From Propionibacteriaceae bacterium (lineage in GTDB: Bacteria; Actinomycetota; Actinomycetes; Propionibacteriales; Propionibacteriaceae), in the NCBI GenBank assembly GCA_009782915.1, contig WRIC01000006.1, positions 1 to 64,000 on the forward strand: a stretch of DNA of 64,000 bases, read 5' to 3'. The notes under the pieces were generated by a model. The model saw only the letters and a program-made list of their open reading frames with translations, was not told where the DNA came from and made no database searches. Positions 36,778 to 44,889 of this stretch are shown here, piece by piece. Each line of letters begins with the position of its first letter. Position 1 is the stretch's first letter. A program made the translations under genes and the position numbers.

Positions 36778-37980
36778 CTAGGTTGTTGACTGCCCAATCT
36801 CTTCCTTCAACCCAGTGAACCAATCCAGGGTGACATCAAAGTGTTTCCCACCAGCAATCCGGTCAAAGGCAATTGAGGTGAGCTGGTCCCCGTTTTCCTC
36901 ATCGTGGCCGATCACACCGGGTTTTCCTTCGAGGGCACAGTCCACAGCCATATCGGTCATGGATTTGATGAGCTTAAGATCGTACTCATTAGCAGGAGCT
37001 GATCGGGAATAGTATCCCGACTTTTGAACCATGACTTTCTCAGCACCAATCCTGTGGGAGAACTCGCGGGCAAACCATGATCCAGGATTCACCTTGTCGA
37101 GCTGTACGTGCCCGAAAGCATCGCGGGGGACTGATTCCCCTGCTTCCTCCATCTCGGTAACAATTCTCTCCACACCAGCCCCCTCCGAGAGGAAGATGTT
37201 GATGTTGCCCACCTTGTCCATGAGTCGGTCCAAGCGATCTGCTTCCTGATCCAAATCAAAGTCATCCTCGGGTACGTACACCGCATGGATATCCCATGTT
37301 TCTTGGCTCAACCCAATCTCCGGCAACCACTGGGAGTCCTTGACCCAGTCACGGTATTTCCGTGCAGCAGCGGCGGTGAGCCACCCACAGTGACGCCCCA
37401 TGACCTCATGCACGATGAGGTGGCGGGTGGCAGAGTTGTGTTCAGCCAGAACGTTCTTGGCGAACCCTGCGGCCATTTCTGCTGCTGTATCAGCTCCGAG
37501 TGACTGTTTGATGGGAATAATGTCGTTGTCGATGGTCTTGGGCAATCCCACCACCGTGAGCGGGTATTCGTTTTTGGCGAGGAAAGCAGCCAGATCAGCT
37601 GCTGTGGTGTTGGTGTCATCCCCACCAATAGTGTGCAATACATCCACTCCATCAGTCACAAGCTGGTCAGCAGCCTTGCGGAGCGCTTCTTCACCTTCCG
37701 CAATCAACCCACGTTTGATCAGGTTCTCTGTGTTGGTGAGCTTCACCCGCGAGTTTCCAATAGGGGAGCCCCCATACTGGTGCAGCAGGTGCGCCTTCTC
37801 CCGTACTGCCGGTGTCACAGTGAGGTACGTCCCAGTCAGCAACCCCTGATACCCATGCTTGTAAGCAATAATCTCAGTAGAAGGAGAGAGGGCCGTATAG
37901 CGCTGGATCAACCCCCCCACAGCCGACGACAAACAGGGAGCAAAACCTCCAGCAGTCAGTAGCGCAACTTTCTTCACCAT
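36778..37980 (-). CDS. pfp: Pyrophosphate--fructose-6-phosphate 1-phosphotransferase
   Basis: The 400-residue PPi-dependent phosphofructokinase makes fructose 1,6-bisphosphate reversibly with PPi. Gly-Gly-Asp-Asp at 119-122 (Asp where ATP enzymes have Gly) and PKTIDND at 147-153 are the PPi-type determinants. The sequence closely resembles the characterised Propionibacterium freudenreichii enzyme, including VKKVALLTAGGFAPCLSSA and GGSPIGNSRVKLTN. ATG 37980 is chosen because GGAGGAAAC precedes it; longer frames add unrelated residues. Its neighbour beyond 350 bp is a second PFK, and hppA (4.7 kb) also uses PPi. Confidence 0.96.
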   Translation of the reverse strand: MVKKVALLTAGGFAPCLSSAVGGLIQRYTALSPSTEIIAYKHGYQGLLTGTYLTVTPAVREKAHLLHQYGGSPIGNSRVKLTNTENLIKRGLIAEGEEALRKAADQLVTDGVDVLHTIGGDDTNTTAADLAAFLAKNEYPLTVVGLPKTIDNDIIPIKQSLGADTAAEMAAGFAKNVLAEHNSATRHLIVHEVMGRHCGWLTAAAARKYRDWVKDSQWLPEIGLSQETWDIHAVYVPEDDFDLDQEADRLDRLMDKVGNINIFLSEGAGVERIVTEMEEAGESVPRDAFGHVQLDKVNPGSWFAREFSHRIGAEKVMVQKSGYYSRSAPANEYDLKLIKSMTDMAVDCALEGKPGVIGHDEENGDQLTSIAFDRIAGGKHFDVTLDWFTGLKEEIGQSTT

Positions 37981-38071
37981 GTTTCCTCCAAACCTGAGGT
38001 TGTACCCCCTCATCCTAGTGCAGTACCTGACGCGGGAGAAGAGCCTCAACCCAGTGGGGGACCCACTGCCG

Positions 38072-38090
38072 ACTTCGCGCAGAATGACGG
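38072..38090. repeat. Degenerate copy of the palindromic repeat
   Basis: ACTTCG-CGCAGAAT-GACGG at 38072-38090 matches the reverse-oriented unit, but the left arm (CCACTGCC) no longer pairs. It is a decayed family member. Confidence 0.65.
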
Positions 38091-38147
38091 GGTTTGGTGT
38101 GGAACGGAGATCGAATGATTGCTCTCGATTTCCCGAGTAAACAACAA

Positions 38148-38229
38148 GTACATTATGTCCTTTCACGGAATCCTTTCCGGCAGGGGGGCAAGAATCTGCC
38201 CGAAGATTCCGTGAAATGACATAATGTAC
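38148..38229. repeat. Long inverted repeat (25-bp arms) upstream of a membrane-protein gene
   Basis: The arm GTACATTATGTC at 38148 onward continues to 38172 and pairs with 38205-38229 over 25 bp with one mismatch at 38160. The 32-bp centre contains further imperfect pairing (GGCAG with CTGCC), so 82 bp can form one long hairpin. There is no T-run. It sits between the divergent PPi-PFK and membrane-protein genes. It could be an operator, a miniature mobile element or a termination structure; none is shown. Confidence 0.85.
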
Positions 38230-38305
38230 CTTATCGGACTTGGGAACAAGCGGGGGAAATGATACTGTCTGTGTGTGTTGCTGTGAAATGGGTCAGGAAG
38301 GAGAA

Positions 38306-38332
38306 ATGTGCCGTGATAGAATTCACGCATGA
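38306..38332 (+). CDS. Candidate 8-codon leader ORF
   Basis: AGGAAGGAG is followed by ATG at 38306 and eight codons (MCRDRIHA) ending in TGA 38330-38332. This TGA overlaps the ATG of the next gene at 38329. The layout suggests translation coupling or a leader peptide. The Shine-Dalgarno is only 2 bases from the ATG, so its use is uncertain. The alternative is leaderless translation of the main gene from a TAGAAT -10 at 38317-38322. Confidence 0.35.
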   Translation: MCRDRIHA

Positions 38333-38856
38333 CAAAATCCGAAACCCCTGAAACTCCTGAAACCACGCCAGAGGCTCCTGTGGCTCCTGAGCAACCAGTT
38401 GTGGCCCCTGCTCCTGAGCAACCTGTGATGGCTCCCACTGTGGAACCGGCAATGATGCCGCAGATGGGCTATGCCCCCGGGCAGCCGATGTACGGTATGC
38501 CACCAGGTATGCAACCTGGGATGCAGCCAGGCATGCAACCAGGTATGCCGGGAATGCCAGGGTATTATCCTCAGCCACGCCCTAATCCTTTTGCCAAGTT
38601 GTTTTCCAGTGAGCCTCATGACATGTGGATCAAAGCAGTGAAGATCATCGCTGTCGTTACTTCTGGGTTGACCTTCCTGTTGTTCCTTATCTTGGCTATC
38701 TCTAACTTCACAGATCGGTATGGCAACGCAGGCGCTGGTGTTTCTTATCTCATTAGTGCTCTGGTTTTCCCCATCATCATGATTTCTTTCACGATGATGT
38801 CTGTGGGTATGGCCGAAGATCTGCGCTATATCCGCAATAAGACCAAGGACGACTAG
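38329..38856 (+). CDS. Proline-rich two-helix membrane protein of unknown function
   Basis: The 175-residue protein is not recognised. Residues 1-80 are rich in Pro, Glu and Met with short tandem repeats (GMQP three times, PEQPV twice) and are probably disordered. Two hydrophobic helices follow (IIAVVTSGLTFLLFLILAIS and VSYLISALVFPIIMISFTMM), then a short charged tail RYIRNKTKDD. The Pro-rich tail would lie in the cytoplasm if both ends are inside. It lies 72 bp upstream of the second PFK gene. Confidence 0.8.
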   Translation: MTKSETPETPETTPEAPVAPEQPVVAPAPEQPVMAPTVEPAMMPQMGYAPGQPMYGMPPGMQPGMQPGMQPGMPGMPGYYPQPRPNPFAKLFSSEPHDMWIKAVKIIAVVTSGLTFLLFLILAISNFTDRYGNAGAGVSYLISALVFPIIMISFTMMSVGMAEDLRYIRNKTKDD

Positions 38857-38928
38857 AAAGTCTTCCCAATCAGCGTGGTTGATCCGTGAGGATACACCAC
38901 TCTGGACGCTTACCCTGGAGGGAACCTC

Positions 38929-40059
38929 ATGGGAAAGAAACCCCGCAGAGTCGGTATCCTCACCGCGGGTGGTGATGCCCCTGGTTTGAATGCTGTCATC
39001 CGCGGGTTTGGCAAGACCATCATTAACCACTATGGCATGGAGTTGATTGGTTTCAACGACGGGATCACTGGTTTAGTGGAGAAACGGTATGTGAATCTGG
39101 ATGGGAAGGCTCTATCCGGGATTCTCACCCGGGGCGGAACGATTTTGGGTACGAGCCGTGACAAGGTGAATCGTTACACTGTGGGTTCCACCACCAAGAA
39201 CATGGTGCCAGTGGTCAAAGAAAACCTTGATGAGTTGGGTGTCGATGCTCTGGTGTTGCTCGGTGGTGGCGGCACAGCCAAGAACGCTAAACAGCTCATG
39301 GATGCTGGGATTAATGTCATTCTTCTTCCCAAAACGATTGACAACGATATTTGGGGTACGGACACGTCTTTTGGGTTTGCCACAGCTATGGAGGTGGCCA
39401 CGGAAGCCATTGATCGCCTCCACTCCACAGCCCACTCCCATCACCGCATTATTTTGACTGAGATCATGGGTCACCGTGCTGGCTGGTTGTGTTTGGGCGC
39501 AGGCATCGCTGGTGGTGCTGACATCATTCTCCTTCCTGAAATCCCCTACAGCGTTGAATCAATAACAGCCACAATTAAGAAAAGAATCTCCCATGGGAGT
39601 ACGTTCTCGGTGGTGGCTATTGCTGAAGGTGCACGTGACACCGTGGACACCGCCAATACTCAAGCTGCACTAGACCTTGTGAATTCTGCCCCTGAAGGGG
39701 ATGCTCGTAGGGCTGCTAAAGCTCACTTGGCGGCTGTTGAGGATTCTCAGCGCGAGCATACGTTCAAACTTGCCCGTGAGCTTGAGGCTTCCACGGGATT
39801 GGAATCACGGGTGTCTATTCTTGGTTATATCCAACGTGGCGGTACCCCTGTGTCTGAGGATCGCCTTTTGGGCACGCGACTGGGTTCGGCCACAGCGGAC
39901 CATGTTGTCCGTGGAGAATTTGGGATTCTGGTGGCTGCACGCGGACAAGGAACTGAACCTGTCCCCCTTGATGATGTTGCTGGCAAGTTGAAGCTTGTTC
40001 CCACCAATCACCATTGGATTGAAACAGCCCGCAAGATTGGTACGGGTTTGGGTGACTAG
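38929..40059 (+). CDS. 6-phosphofructokinase, phosphoryl donor uncertain
   Basis: The 376-residue PFK family member has ILTAGGDAPGLNAVIRG at the N-terminus, GTSR, PKTIDND at 134-140, and MGHRAGW. The donor-site motif is Gly-Gly-Gly-Gly-Thr at 112-116: the residue equal to E. coli Asp 103 is Gly, while the position that separates ATP from PPi enzymes (104) is Gly as in ATP forms. The Lys in PKTIDND occurs in PPi and mixed-substrate groups. It may be ATP-dependent, complementing the PPi-PFK 1 kb upstream. It overlaps lpdA by 4 bp at the 3' ends. Confidence 0.88.
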   Translation: MGKKPRRVGILTAGGDAPGLNAVIRGFGKTIINHYGMELIGFNDGITGLVEKRYVNLDGKALSGILTRGGTILGTSRDKVNRYTVGSTTKNMVPVVKENLDELGVDALVLLGGGGTAKNAKQLMDAGINVILLPKTIDNDIWGTDTSFGFATAMEVATEAIDRLHSTAHSHHRIILTEIMGHRAGWLCLGAGIAGGADIILLPEIPYSVESITATIKKRISHGSTFSVVAIAEGARDTVDTANTQAALDLVNSAPEGDARRAAKAHLAAVEDSQREHTFKLARELEASTGLESRVSILGYIQRGGTPVSEDRLLGTRLGSATADHVVRGEFGILVAARGQGTEPVPLDDVAGKLKLVPTNHHWIETARKIGTGLGD

Positions 40060-41447
40060 AAGTTGGTCATCTGCCCGCCAACCCCTTCAGCTGCCTCTTT
40101 AATGGCTTCTGACAAGGTGGGATGTGCGTGAACTGTTCGTGCGACTTCATCAGCAGTGAGATCCCAGGTGGTCGCCAAGGTGAGTTCTGGTAACAGTTCG
40201 GTGACTTCGGGACCAACCATGTGGGCGCCCAGAATCTCATTGTGGGTGGCATCGGCAACGATTTTGACGAACCCTGTGGCTTTCCCCAGTGCCCAGGCTT
40301 TACCGTTGGCAGCAAAAGGGAATTTGGAGACGCGTACATCCAACCCGTGAGTTTTGGCTTGGGTTTCGGTGTATCCCAGGGATGCGACCTGGGGTTCACA
40401 GTAGACAGCGCGCGGGATCATCGTATAGTCCACGGGCAGTGGTGTCTTTCCGGCGATGGATTCAGCCGCCACTGCAGCTTGTGCTTCGGCCGTATGAGCG
40501 AGCATGAGTTTTCCGGTGACGTCACCAATGGCGTACAGGCCATCAACAGTGGTTTTCATCATGTCGTCGATGACAATGGCACCTGTGTCATTCAACTCCA
40601 CACCGGTGGATTCTAGGCCGTACCCTGAGGTGCGTGGCTGGAATCCTGTGGCAACCAACACCTGGTCAGCTTCGAGGGTGAACGTGGATTCACCGGAACT
40701 GACATGCACCTTGGCAGCCATCATCTCCTGGTCGATGCTCTGGACTGTGGTGGCTGTATGCACGGTGATCCCAAGTCCTTTATAGGCCTTGGCGACTTCG
40801 GCTGAGACCTCGGCATCCTCCATGGGCAAGATACGGTCCATATATTCGACAATAGTGACTTGAACCCCATAGCTGGACAGAATATAGGCGAATTCTGTGC
40901 CGATCGCTCCCCCACCACAGATGATGACAGACCTAGGAAGATTCGGCGACATGATGAGCTGTTCATAACTCATCACCCTGGGCCCGAGTGTGATTCCGGG
41001 AAGCATCTTGGGTGTTGCCCCTGTGGCGATGATGCAAGAATCGAAGGTCAGTGATTCGATGACACCGGTGTCGAAGGCAACCGAGATGTTCTTGGGGCCA
41101 CGGAATTCCCCCCAGCCATTGTATTCGGTGATCTTGTTTTTCTTCATCAGGAAGTGAACACCTTTGACCATGCGGTCGGACACCGATCGGGATCGATTGA
41201 AAGCTGCCCCATAATCACATTGTGCATCCCCCATGATGCCGAAGGTTTTCTTTTCTTTGCTGAGGATTTGAGCGATTTCTGCATTGCGAAGCAGTGATTT
41301 TGTGGGAATGCAGCCTACATTGAGGCAGACACCGCCCCACCATTGTTTCTCAATGATCGCTGTCTTCATTCCCTGTTGGGCGCAATGAATCGCAGCAACA
41401 TATCCTCCTGGTCCTGCACCAAGAATGACGGCATCAAAGTGAGTCAT
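40056..41447 (-). CDS. lpdA: Dihydrolipoyl dehydrogenase
   Basis: The 463-residue flavoprotein reoxidises dihydrolipoamide in 2-oxoacid dehydrogenase or glycine-cleavage complexes. It has the FAD motif ILGAGPGGYVAAIH, redox-active Cys 41 and Cys 46 in GGVCLNVGCIPTK, the NAD motif IICGGGAIGTEFAYIL, and the C-terminal acid/base pair in HAHPTLSEAIKEA. No E1/E2 genes are adjacent. Confidence 0.95.
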   Translation of the reverse strand: MTHFDAVILGAGPGGYVAAIHCAQQGMKTAIIEKQWWGGVCLNVGCIPTKSLLRNAEIAQILSKEKKTFGIMGDAQCDYGAAFNRSRSVSDRMVKGVHFLMKKNKITEYNGWGEFRGPKNISVAFDTGVIESLTFDSCIIATGATPKMLPGITLGPRVMSYEQLIMSPNLPRSVIICGGGAIGTEFAYILSSYGVQVTIVEYMDRILPMEDAEVSAEVAKAYKGLGITVHTATTVQSIDQEMMAAKVHVSSGESTFTLEADQVLVATGFQPRTSGYGLESTGVELNDTGAIVIDDMMKTTVDGLYAIGDVTGKLMLAHTAEAQAAVAAESIAGKTPLPVDYTMIPRAVYCEPQVASLGYTETQAKTHGLDVRVSKFPFAANGKAWALGKATGFVKIVADATHNEILGAHMVGPEVTELLPELTLATTWDLTADEVARTVHAHPTLSEAIKEAAEGVGGQMTNF

Positions 41448-41550
41448 GGGTTAACTCTATCCCCCACTACGGAAATTGTATGGAATCGTCCATTGAGGTT
41501 GAGACTTTGGTGTCGCCTGTGTCTCATCTCATGGAAGGCCCCGCCATTGC

Positions 41551-41579
41551 CGGACAATATATCGTATGTGAGATATGCT
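41551..41579 (+). promoter_or_regulatory. Promoter with overlapping inverted repeat for the HTH-MurA gene
   Basis: CGGACA (41551-41556) and TATGCT (41574-41579) are 17 bases apart, and the ATG at 41586 is 7 bases beyond, so the mRNA is probably leaderless. An inverted repeat ATATC-N8-GATAT (41559-41563 and 41572-41576) overlaps the spacer and -10, a fitting place for self-repression by the encoded HTH domain. Confidence 0.5.
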
Positions 41580-41585
41580 AGGACC

Positions 41586-43109
41586 ATGGTGACATCAGCG
41601 CAGGAAATTGGCCAACTCGTCCGTGAAGCTCGTCTAGCGAAGGCGATGACCCAAGTCGAGTTAGCTCAGTTGCTCAATACTTCCCAAAGTGCCATTGGCA
41701 GGATCGAAGCAGGAAACCAAAACCTCTCCTTGGAGATGGTCAACCGAATCTCTGCCGTACTAGACAAGCAGCTCATCTCCCCTGGAAGTGGCACAGTTAG
41801 TCTTTCAATTGAGGGTGGGCGTCGTCTCCACGGCAGTATTGAGACCAGGTCATCGAAGAATGCCGCTGTTTCCACCCTGTGTGCCTCCCTGCTCAACCGT
41901 GGGCGTACGACCCTGCGTGGTATCGCCCGAATTGAGGAAGTCAACCGCTTAGTCGAAGTATTGTCCAGCATCGGTGTGGAGTGTGAGTGGAGCGAGGACC
42001 AATCAGAGCTCACCTTGACCCCCTCCCCTGGCTTGGACCTTGGGGCTATGGATGTGGAGGCCGCACGGCGTACGCGAAGCATCCTGCTCTTCCTTGGGCC
42101 CCTGATGCATCTCTTCGGCAATTTTTCTCTTCCGTACGCTGGTGGTTGCCACTTGGGTACGAGAACAGTCGAGCCACATCTCCAGGCTTTACGCCACCTG
42201 GGATTGTCGGTGGAAGCCACTGATGGTTTCTATCACTGTGACGTCTCCCCCCTGACCACTGATCATCGTCAATTTACTTTGACAGAACGCGGGGATACAG
42301 TCACCGAGAATGCTCTCATGGCAGCAGCGGTCTCTCCTGGCGTCACGATCATGCGCAATGCTAGTTCCAACTACATGGTCCAAGATCTGTGCGCCTTCCT
42401 GCTTGCTCTAGGGGTGGAGATTGAGGGAATCGGTTCCACAACGCTGGTGATCCATGGACAGCCCGATATCAACAAAGATGTGGTTTATGACATCTCCGAG
42501 GACCCTATTGAATCCATGTCGTTGCTCACCGCCGCTTTGGCCACTGATTCGGAGTTGACGATCACCCGTATCCCCATCGAGTTCATGGAAATCGAGTTGG
42601 CCGTCTTAGAATCGATGAAGTTGAACTACGAAGCCAGTGAGGAATACACCTCACGAAATGGGCTGACCCGCCTAGTGGATCTCACGGTGAAACCCTCGGA
42701 ACTGATCGCACCGGTGGACAAGATTCACCCCATGCCTTTCCCAGGACTCAATATTGATAATCTTCCTTTCTTTGTGGTGATTGCTGCGATGGCGCAGGGC
42801 TCTACTACCATTTTTGATTGGGTGTACGAACACCGCATGATTCATATGATGGGCCTCAACAAGCTTGGTGTGAATCTGAGCTTGCTTGACCCACACCGTC
42901 TGATGGTGACCGGTCCCACGAGGTGGCGCGGTGGTGGGGAAATCACCTGCCCTCCTGCTCTGAGACCAGCTGTCTGTCTCTTCTTGGGAGCCTTGGGTGC
43001 GCGCGGCGAGACGGTCTTGGAGGACACCTATGTCATTGCTCGAGGGTACGAGGAGTTGCCGGAACGGCTTAATGCTTTAGGGGCGAATATCCACAGCTTC
43101 CTGAAATAA
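41586..43109 (+). CDS. XRE helix-turn-helix / MurA (UDP-GlcNAc enolpyruvyltransferase) fusion
   Basis: The 507-residue protein joins an XRE-type HTH (residues about 8-60, with MTQVELAQLLNTSQSAIGRI) to a full-length MurA-like domain from about residue 71. MurA active-site features are kept: Lys 91-Asn 92 in RSSKNAAVSTL, the catalytic-loop Cys 188 in GGCHLGTR, an Asp in NIDNLPFF, and Arg in VIARGYEELPERL. It may therefore be an active enzyme that also binds DNA. ATG 41586 is chosen because the longer frame upstream runs antisense into lpdA. It may be a second MurA; the usual one is not in this window. Confidence 0.9.
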   Translation: MVTSAQEIGQLVREARLAKAMTQVELAQLLNTSQSAIGRIEAGNQNLSLEMVNRISAVLDKQLISPGSGTVSLSIEGGRRLHGSIETRSSKNAAVSTLCASLLNRGRTTLRGIARIEEVNRLVEVLSSIGVECEWSEDQSELTLTPSPGLDLGAMDVEAARRTRSILLFLGPLMHLFGNFSLPYAGGCHLGTRTVEPHLQALRHLGLSVEATDGFYHCDVSPLTTDHRQFTLTERGDTVTENALMAAAVSPGVTIMRNASSNYMVQDLCAFLLALGVEIEGIGSTTLVIHGQPDINKDVVYDISEDPIESMSLLTAALATDSELTITRIPIEFMEIELAVLESMKLNYEASEEYTSRNGLTRLVDLTVKPSELIAPVDKIHPMPFPGLNIDNLPFFVVIAAMAQGSTTIFDWVYEHRMIHMMGLNKLGVNLSLLDPHRLMVTGPTRWRGGGEITCPPALRPAVCLFLGALGARGETVLEDTYVIARGYEELPERLNALGANIHSFLK

Positions 43110-43110
43110 C

Positions 43111-43965
43111 TCAACGGAGTCTTTCGACTTCGAAGTCGTGTGAGGGGTTCACAATCAGATCCTGACCTTGAACCAGAGCTAGTTCTCGTCGCCCAAGTTG
43201 GGTGGTGATTTCGAGGATCGAATAGACAATGTCGGCAGTCTTTTTCAAACTTTCACCCAGGTTGCCTGTTTCCAGAAGGTGGGCAAAGAACATCGCCGAG
43301 GTGAGGTCACCTGAGCCGGTGAAAACCTGGTTCAGCCGTGGCGTCGTCGCGAGGTAGGCTTCATCACTGGTGGCAGCCACCATCGAGATGGAATCCGCGG
43401 GTGCAGAATCACTGAGAGCCGAGGTGACCAGAACCGTACTGGGGCCTTGGGTAATTAACTCATCAACAGCCACGAGTAGTTCCTCGGTTGTGTGGGTCTC
43501 GGCACCAGTGAGAAAGTCCAACTCGTACTGGTTGGGGGTGACAATGTCTGCCTGCGGTACGACATGGTCACGCAGGAATTCAGGAATCCCTTCAGCCACA
43601 TACATTCCTCGACCCTCATCACCCATGACCGGGTCGCAACAGTAGAGGGCTGAGGGATTGCGTTGCTTCGTCAATGCAGCGGCGGCAAGAATCGTTTTCC
43701 CCATCTCCTGGGAACCTTGGAAGCCGGAAAGAACACCATTCACCGATGTGAGGGCTTCGCGTTCATCAATGCCTGTGACCACATCCATCACGTCTGTTGC
43801 CGACAGGACTGGGCCCTTCCAGGAGCCATAACTCGTGGTATTCGAATAGTGCACAGTCAGTACGGGAAACGTCTCAACACCCAGGCGCATGAGGGCAAAG
43901 GCAGCCGCGGAATTTCCAACGTGCCCATAGGCGACAGAGGACTGGATCGACAAAATAGTGGTCAT
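43111..43965 (-). CDS. pdxY: Pyridoxal kinase (PdxY type)
   Basis: The 284-residue ribokinase-fold enzyme phosphorylates pyridoxal in PLP salvage. It has ILSIQSSVAYGHVGNSAAAF at the N-terminus, TVHYSNTTSYGSWKG, YCCDPVMGDEGRGMYV, the TPNQYELDFLTG block, and the GSGDLTSAMFFAHLL anion hole with catalytic Asp. It converges on the MurA fusion with 1 base between stops. Confidence 0.94.
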   Translation of the reverse strand: MTTILSIQSSVAYGHVGNSAAAFALMRLGVETFPVLTVHYSNTTSYGSWKGPVLSATDVMDVVTGIDEREALTSVNGVLSGFQGSQEMGKTILAAAALTKQRNPSALYCCDPVMGDEGRGMYVAEGIPEFLRDHVVPQADIVTPNQYELDFLTGAETHTTEELLVAVDELITQGPSTVLVTSALSDSAPADSISMVAATSDEAYLATTPRLNQVFTGSGDLTSAMFFAHLLETGNLGESLKKTADIVYSILEITTQLGRRELALVQGQDLIVNPSHDFEVERLR

Positions 43966-44106
43966 AGGTTCCTATTGTTCCCTGAAAAGCTCCAATAGTC
44001 ACCTGGTGCTCACCTGTTGGCGCAAGTTGTGGTTTCTAGGTCATGTGCTAGAGAATGATGATGTGCCTAGTGCAATGGTATTTTTCCTTGGGAACCTTGG
44101 TGTGTG

Positions 44107-44889
44107 ATGTACGCCGACAAGTATCCCTATTGCTCACCCACGTTTGTGGCGATGGCCCACCGAGGTGGGGCCCTGTATCCACCTAATCTGGGCAAAGAAA
44201 ACACTCTGCATGCCTTTGAACAGGCCGTAGATTTGGGATACCGCTACGTTGAGACTGATGTTCAGGCCACCAGTGATGGCCAATTGGTGTGTTTCCATGA
44301 TGACACCTTGGAGCGCATGACTTCTGTGTCAGGAAAAGTCAGTGATTTCACTGCCGACCAGTTGCGTGAGATCATGGTTGATCGTCAACCGATTCCCTTC
44401 TTTCATGAGGTGGTCGAAGCTTTCCCCCATGTCAAGTTCAACGTCGATCTGAAGACCGATAATGCAGTGATTCCTTTGGTACGCCTGATCTCCAGATTGG
44501 ACCTTGCCGATCGTATCCTGGTGGATTCTTTCTCTCAGCGACGAATCTCACAGTTTCGATCCCTCACCTCGAATGTGCCCACAGCAATGGCGCCACCAGG
44601 TGTTGCCTGGACCACCCTTGCTCCCGGACTATCAACCCTCATCTCTTCACCTGGTGTTGCCCTACAAGTCCCAATCACATCCAAGGTCGGACCACTCACC
44701 CTCCAGGTGATTTCGCCAGAAACCATTCGCCGAGTTCACCAGATGGGAAAGGTGATCCACGCATGGACGATCGATGATCCCCATGAGATGGAATGCCTCA
44801 TTGATTGGGGAATCGATGGAATCATCACCGACCGACCTGACGTACTCAAAGACGTCCTCATCCGCCGAAACCTTTGGGAGAACCAATGA
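44107..44889 (+). CDS. Glycerophosphodiester phosphodiesterase
   Basis: The 260-residue GDPD TIM-barrel enzyme hydrolyses deacylated phospholipids to glycerol 3-phosphate. It has AHRGGALYPPNLGKENTLHA with the catalytic His and Glu, YVETDVQATSDGQLVCFHDD with metal ligands and second His, and HAWTIDDPHEM near the end. No signal peptide is seen, so it is cytosolic (UgpQ-like). It overlaps the next transporter gene by 4 bp. Confidence 0.92.
   Translation: MYADKYPYCSPTFVAMAHRGGALYPPNLGKENTLHAFEQAVDLGYRYVETDVQATSDGQLVCFHDDTLERMTSVSGKVSDFTADQLREIMVDRQPIPFFHEVVEAFPHVKFNVDLKTDNAVIPLVRLISRLDLADRILVDSFSQRRISQFRSLTSNVPTAMAPPGVAWTTLAPGLSTLISSPGVALQVPITSKVGPLTLQVISPETIRRVHQMGKVIHAWTIDDPHEMECLIDWGIDGIITDRPDVLKDVLIRRNLWENQ

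Noticed and set aside
37981-38166. N-terminal extension of the PPi-PFK frame by 62 codons
   Set aside because: It crosses the degenerate repeat; the family N-terminus and GGAGG support ATG 37980.
41343-41585. N-terminal extension of the HTH-MurA frame by 81 codons
   Set aside because: It runs antisense into lpdA, contains no HTH/MurA similarity and crosses the likely promoter at 41551-41579.
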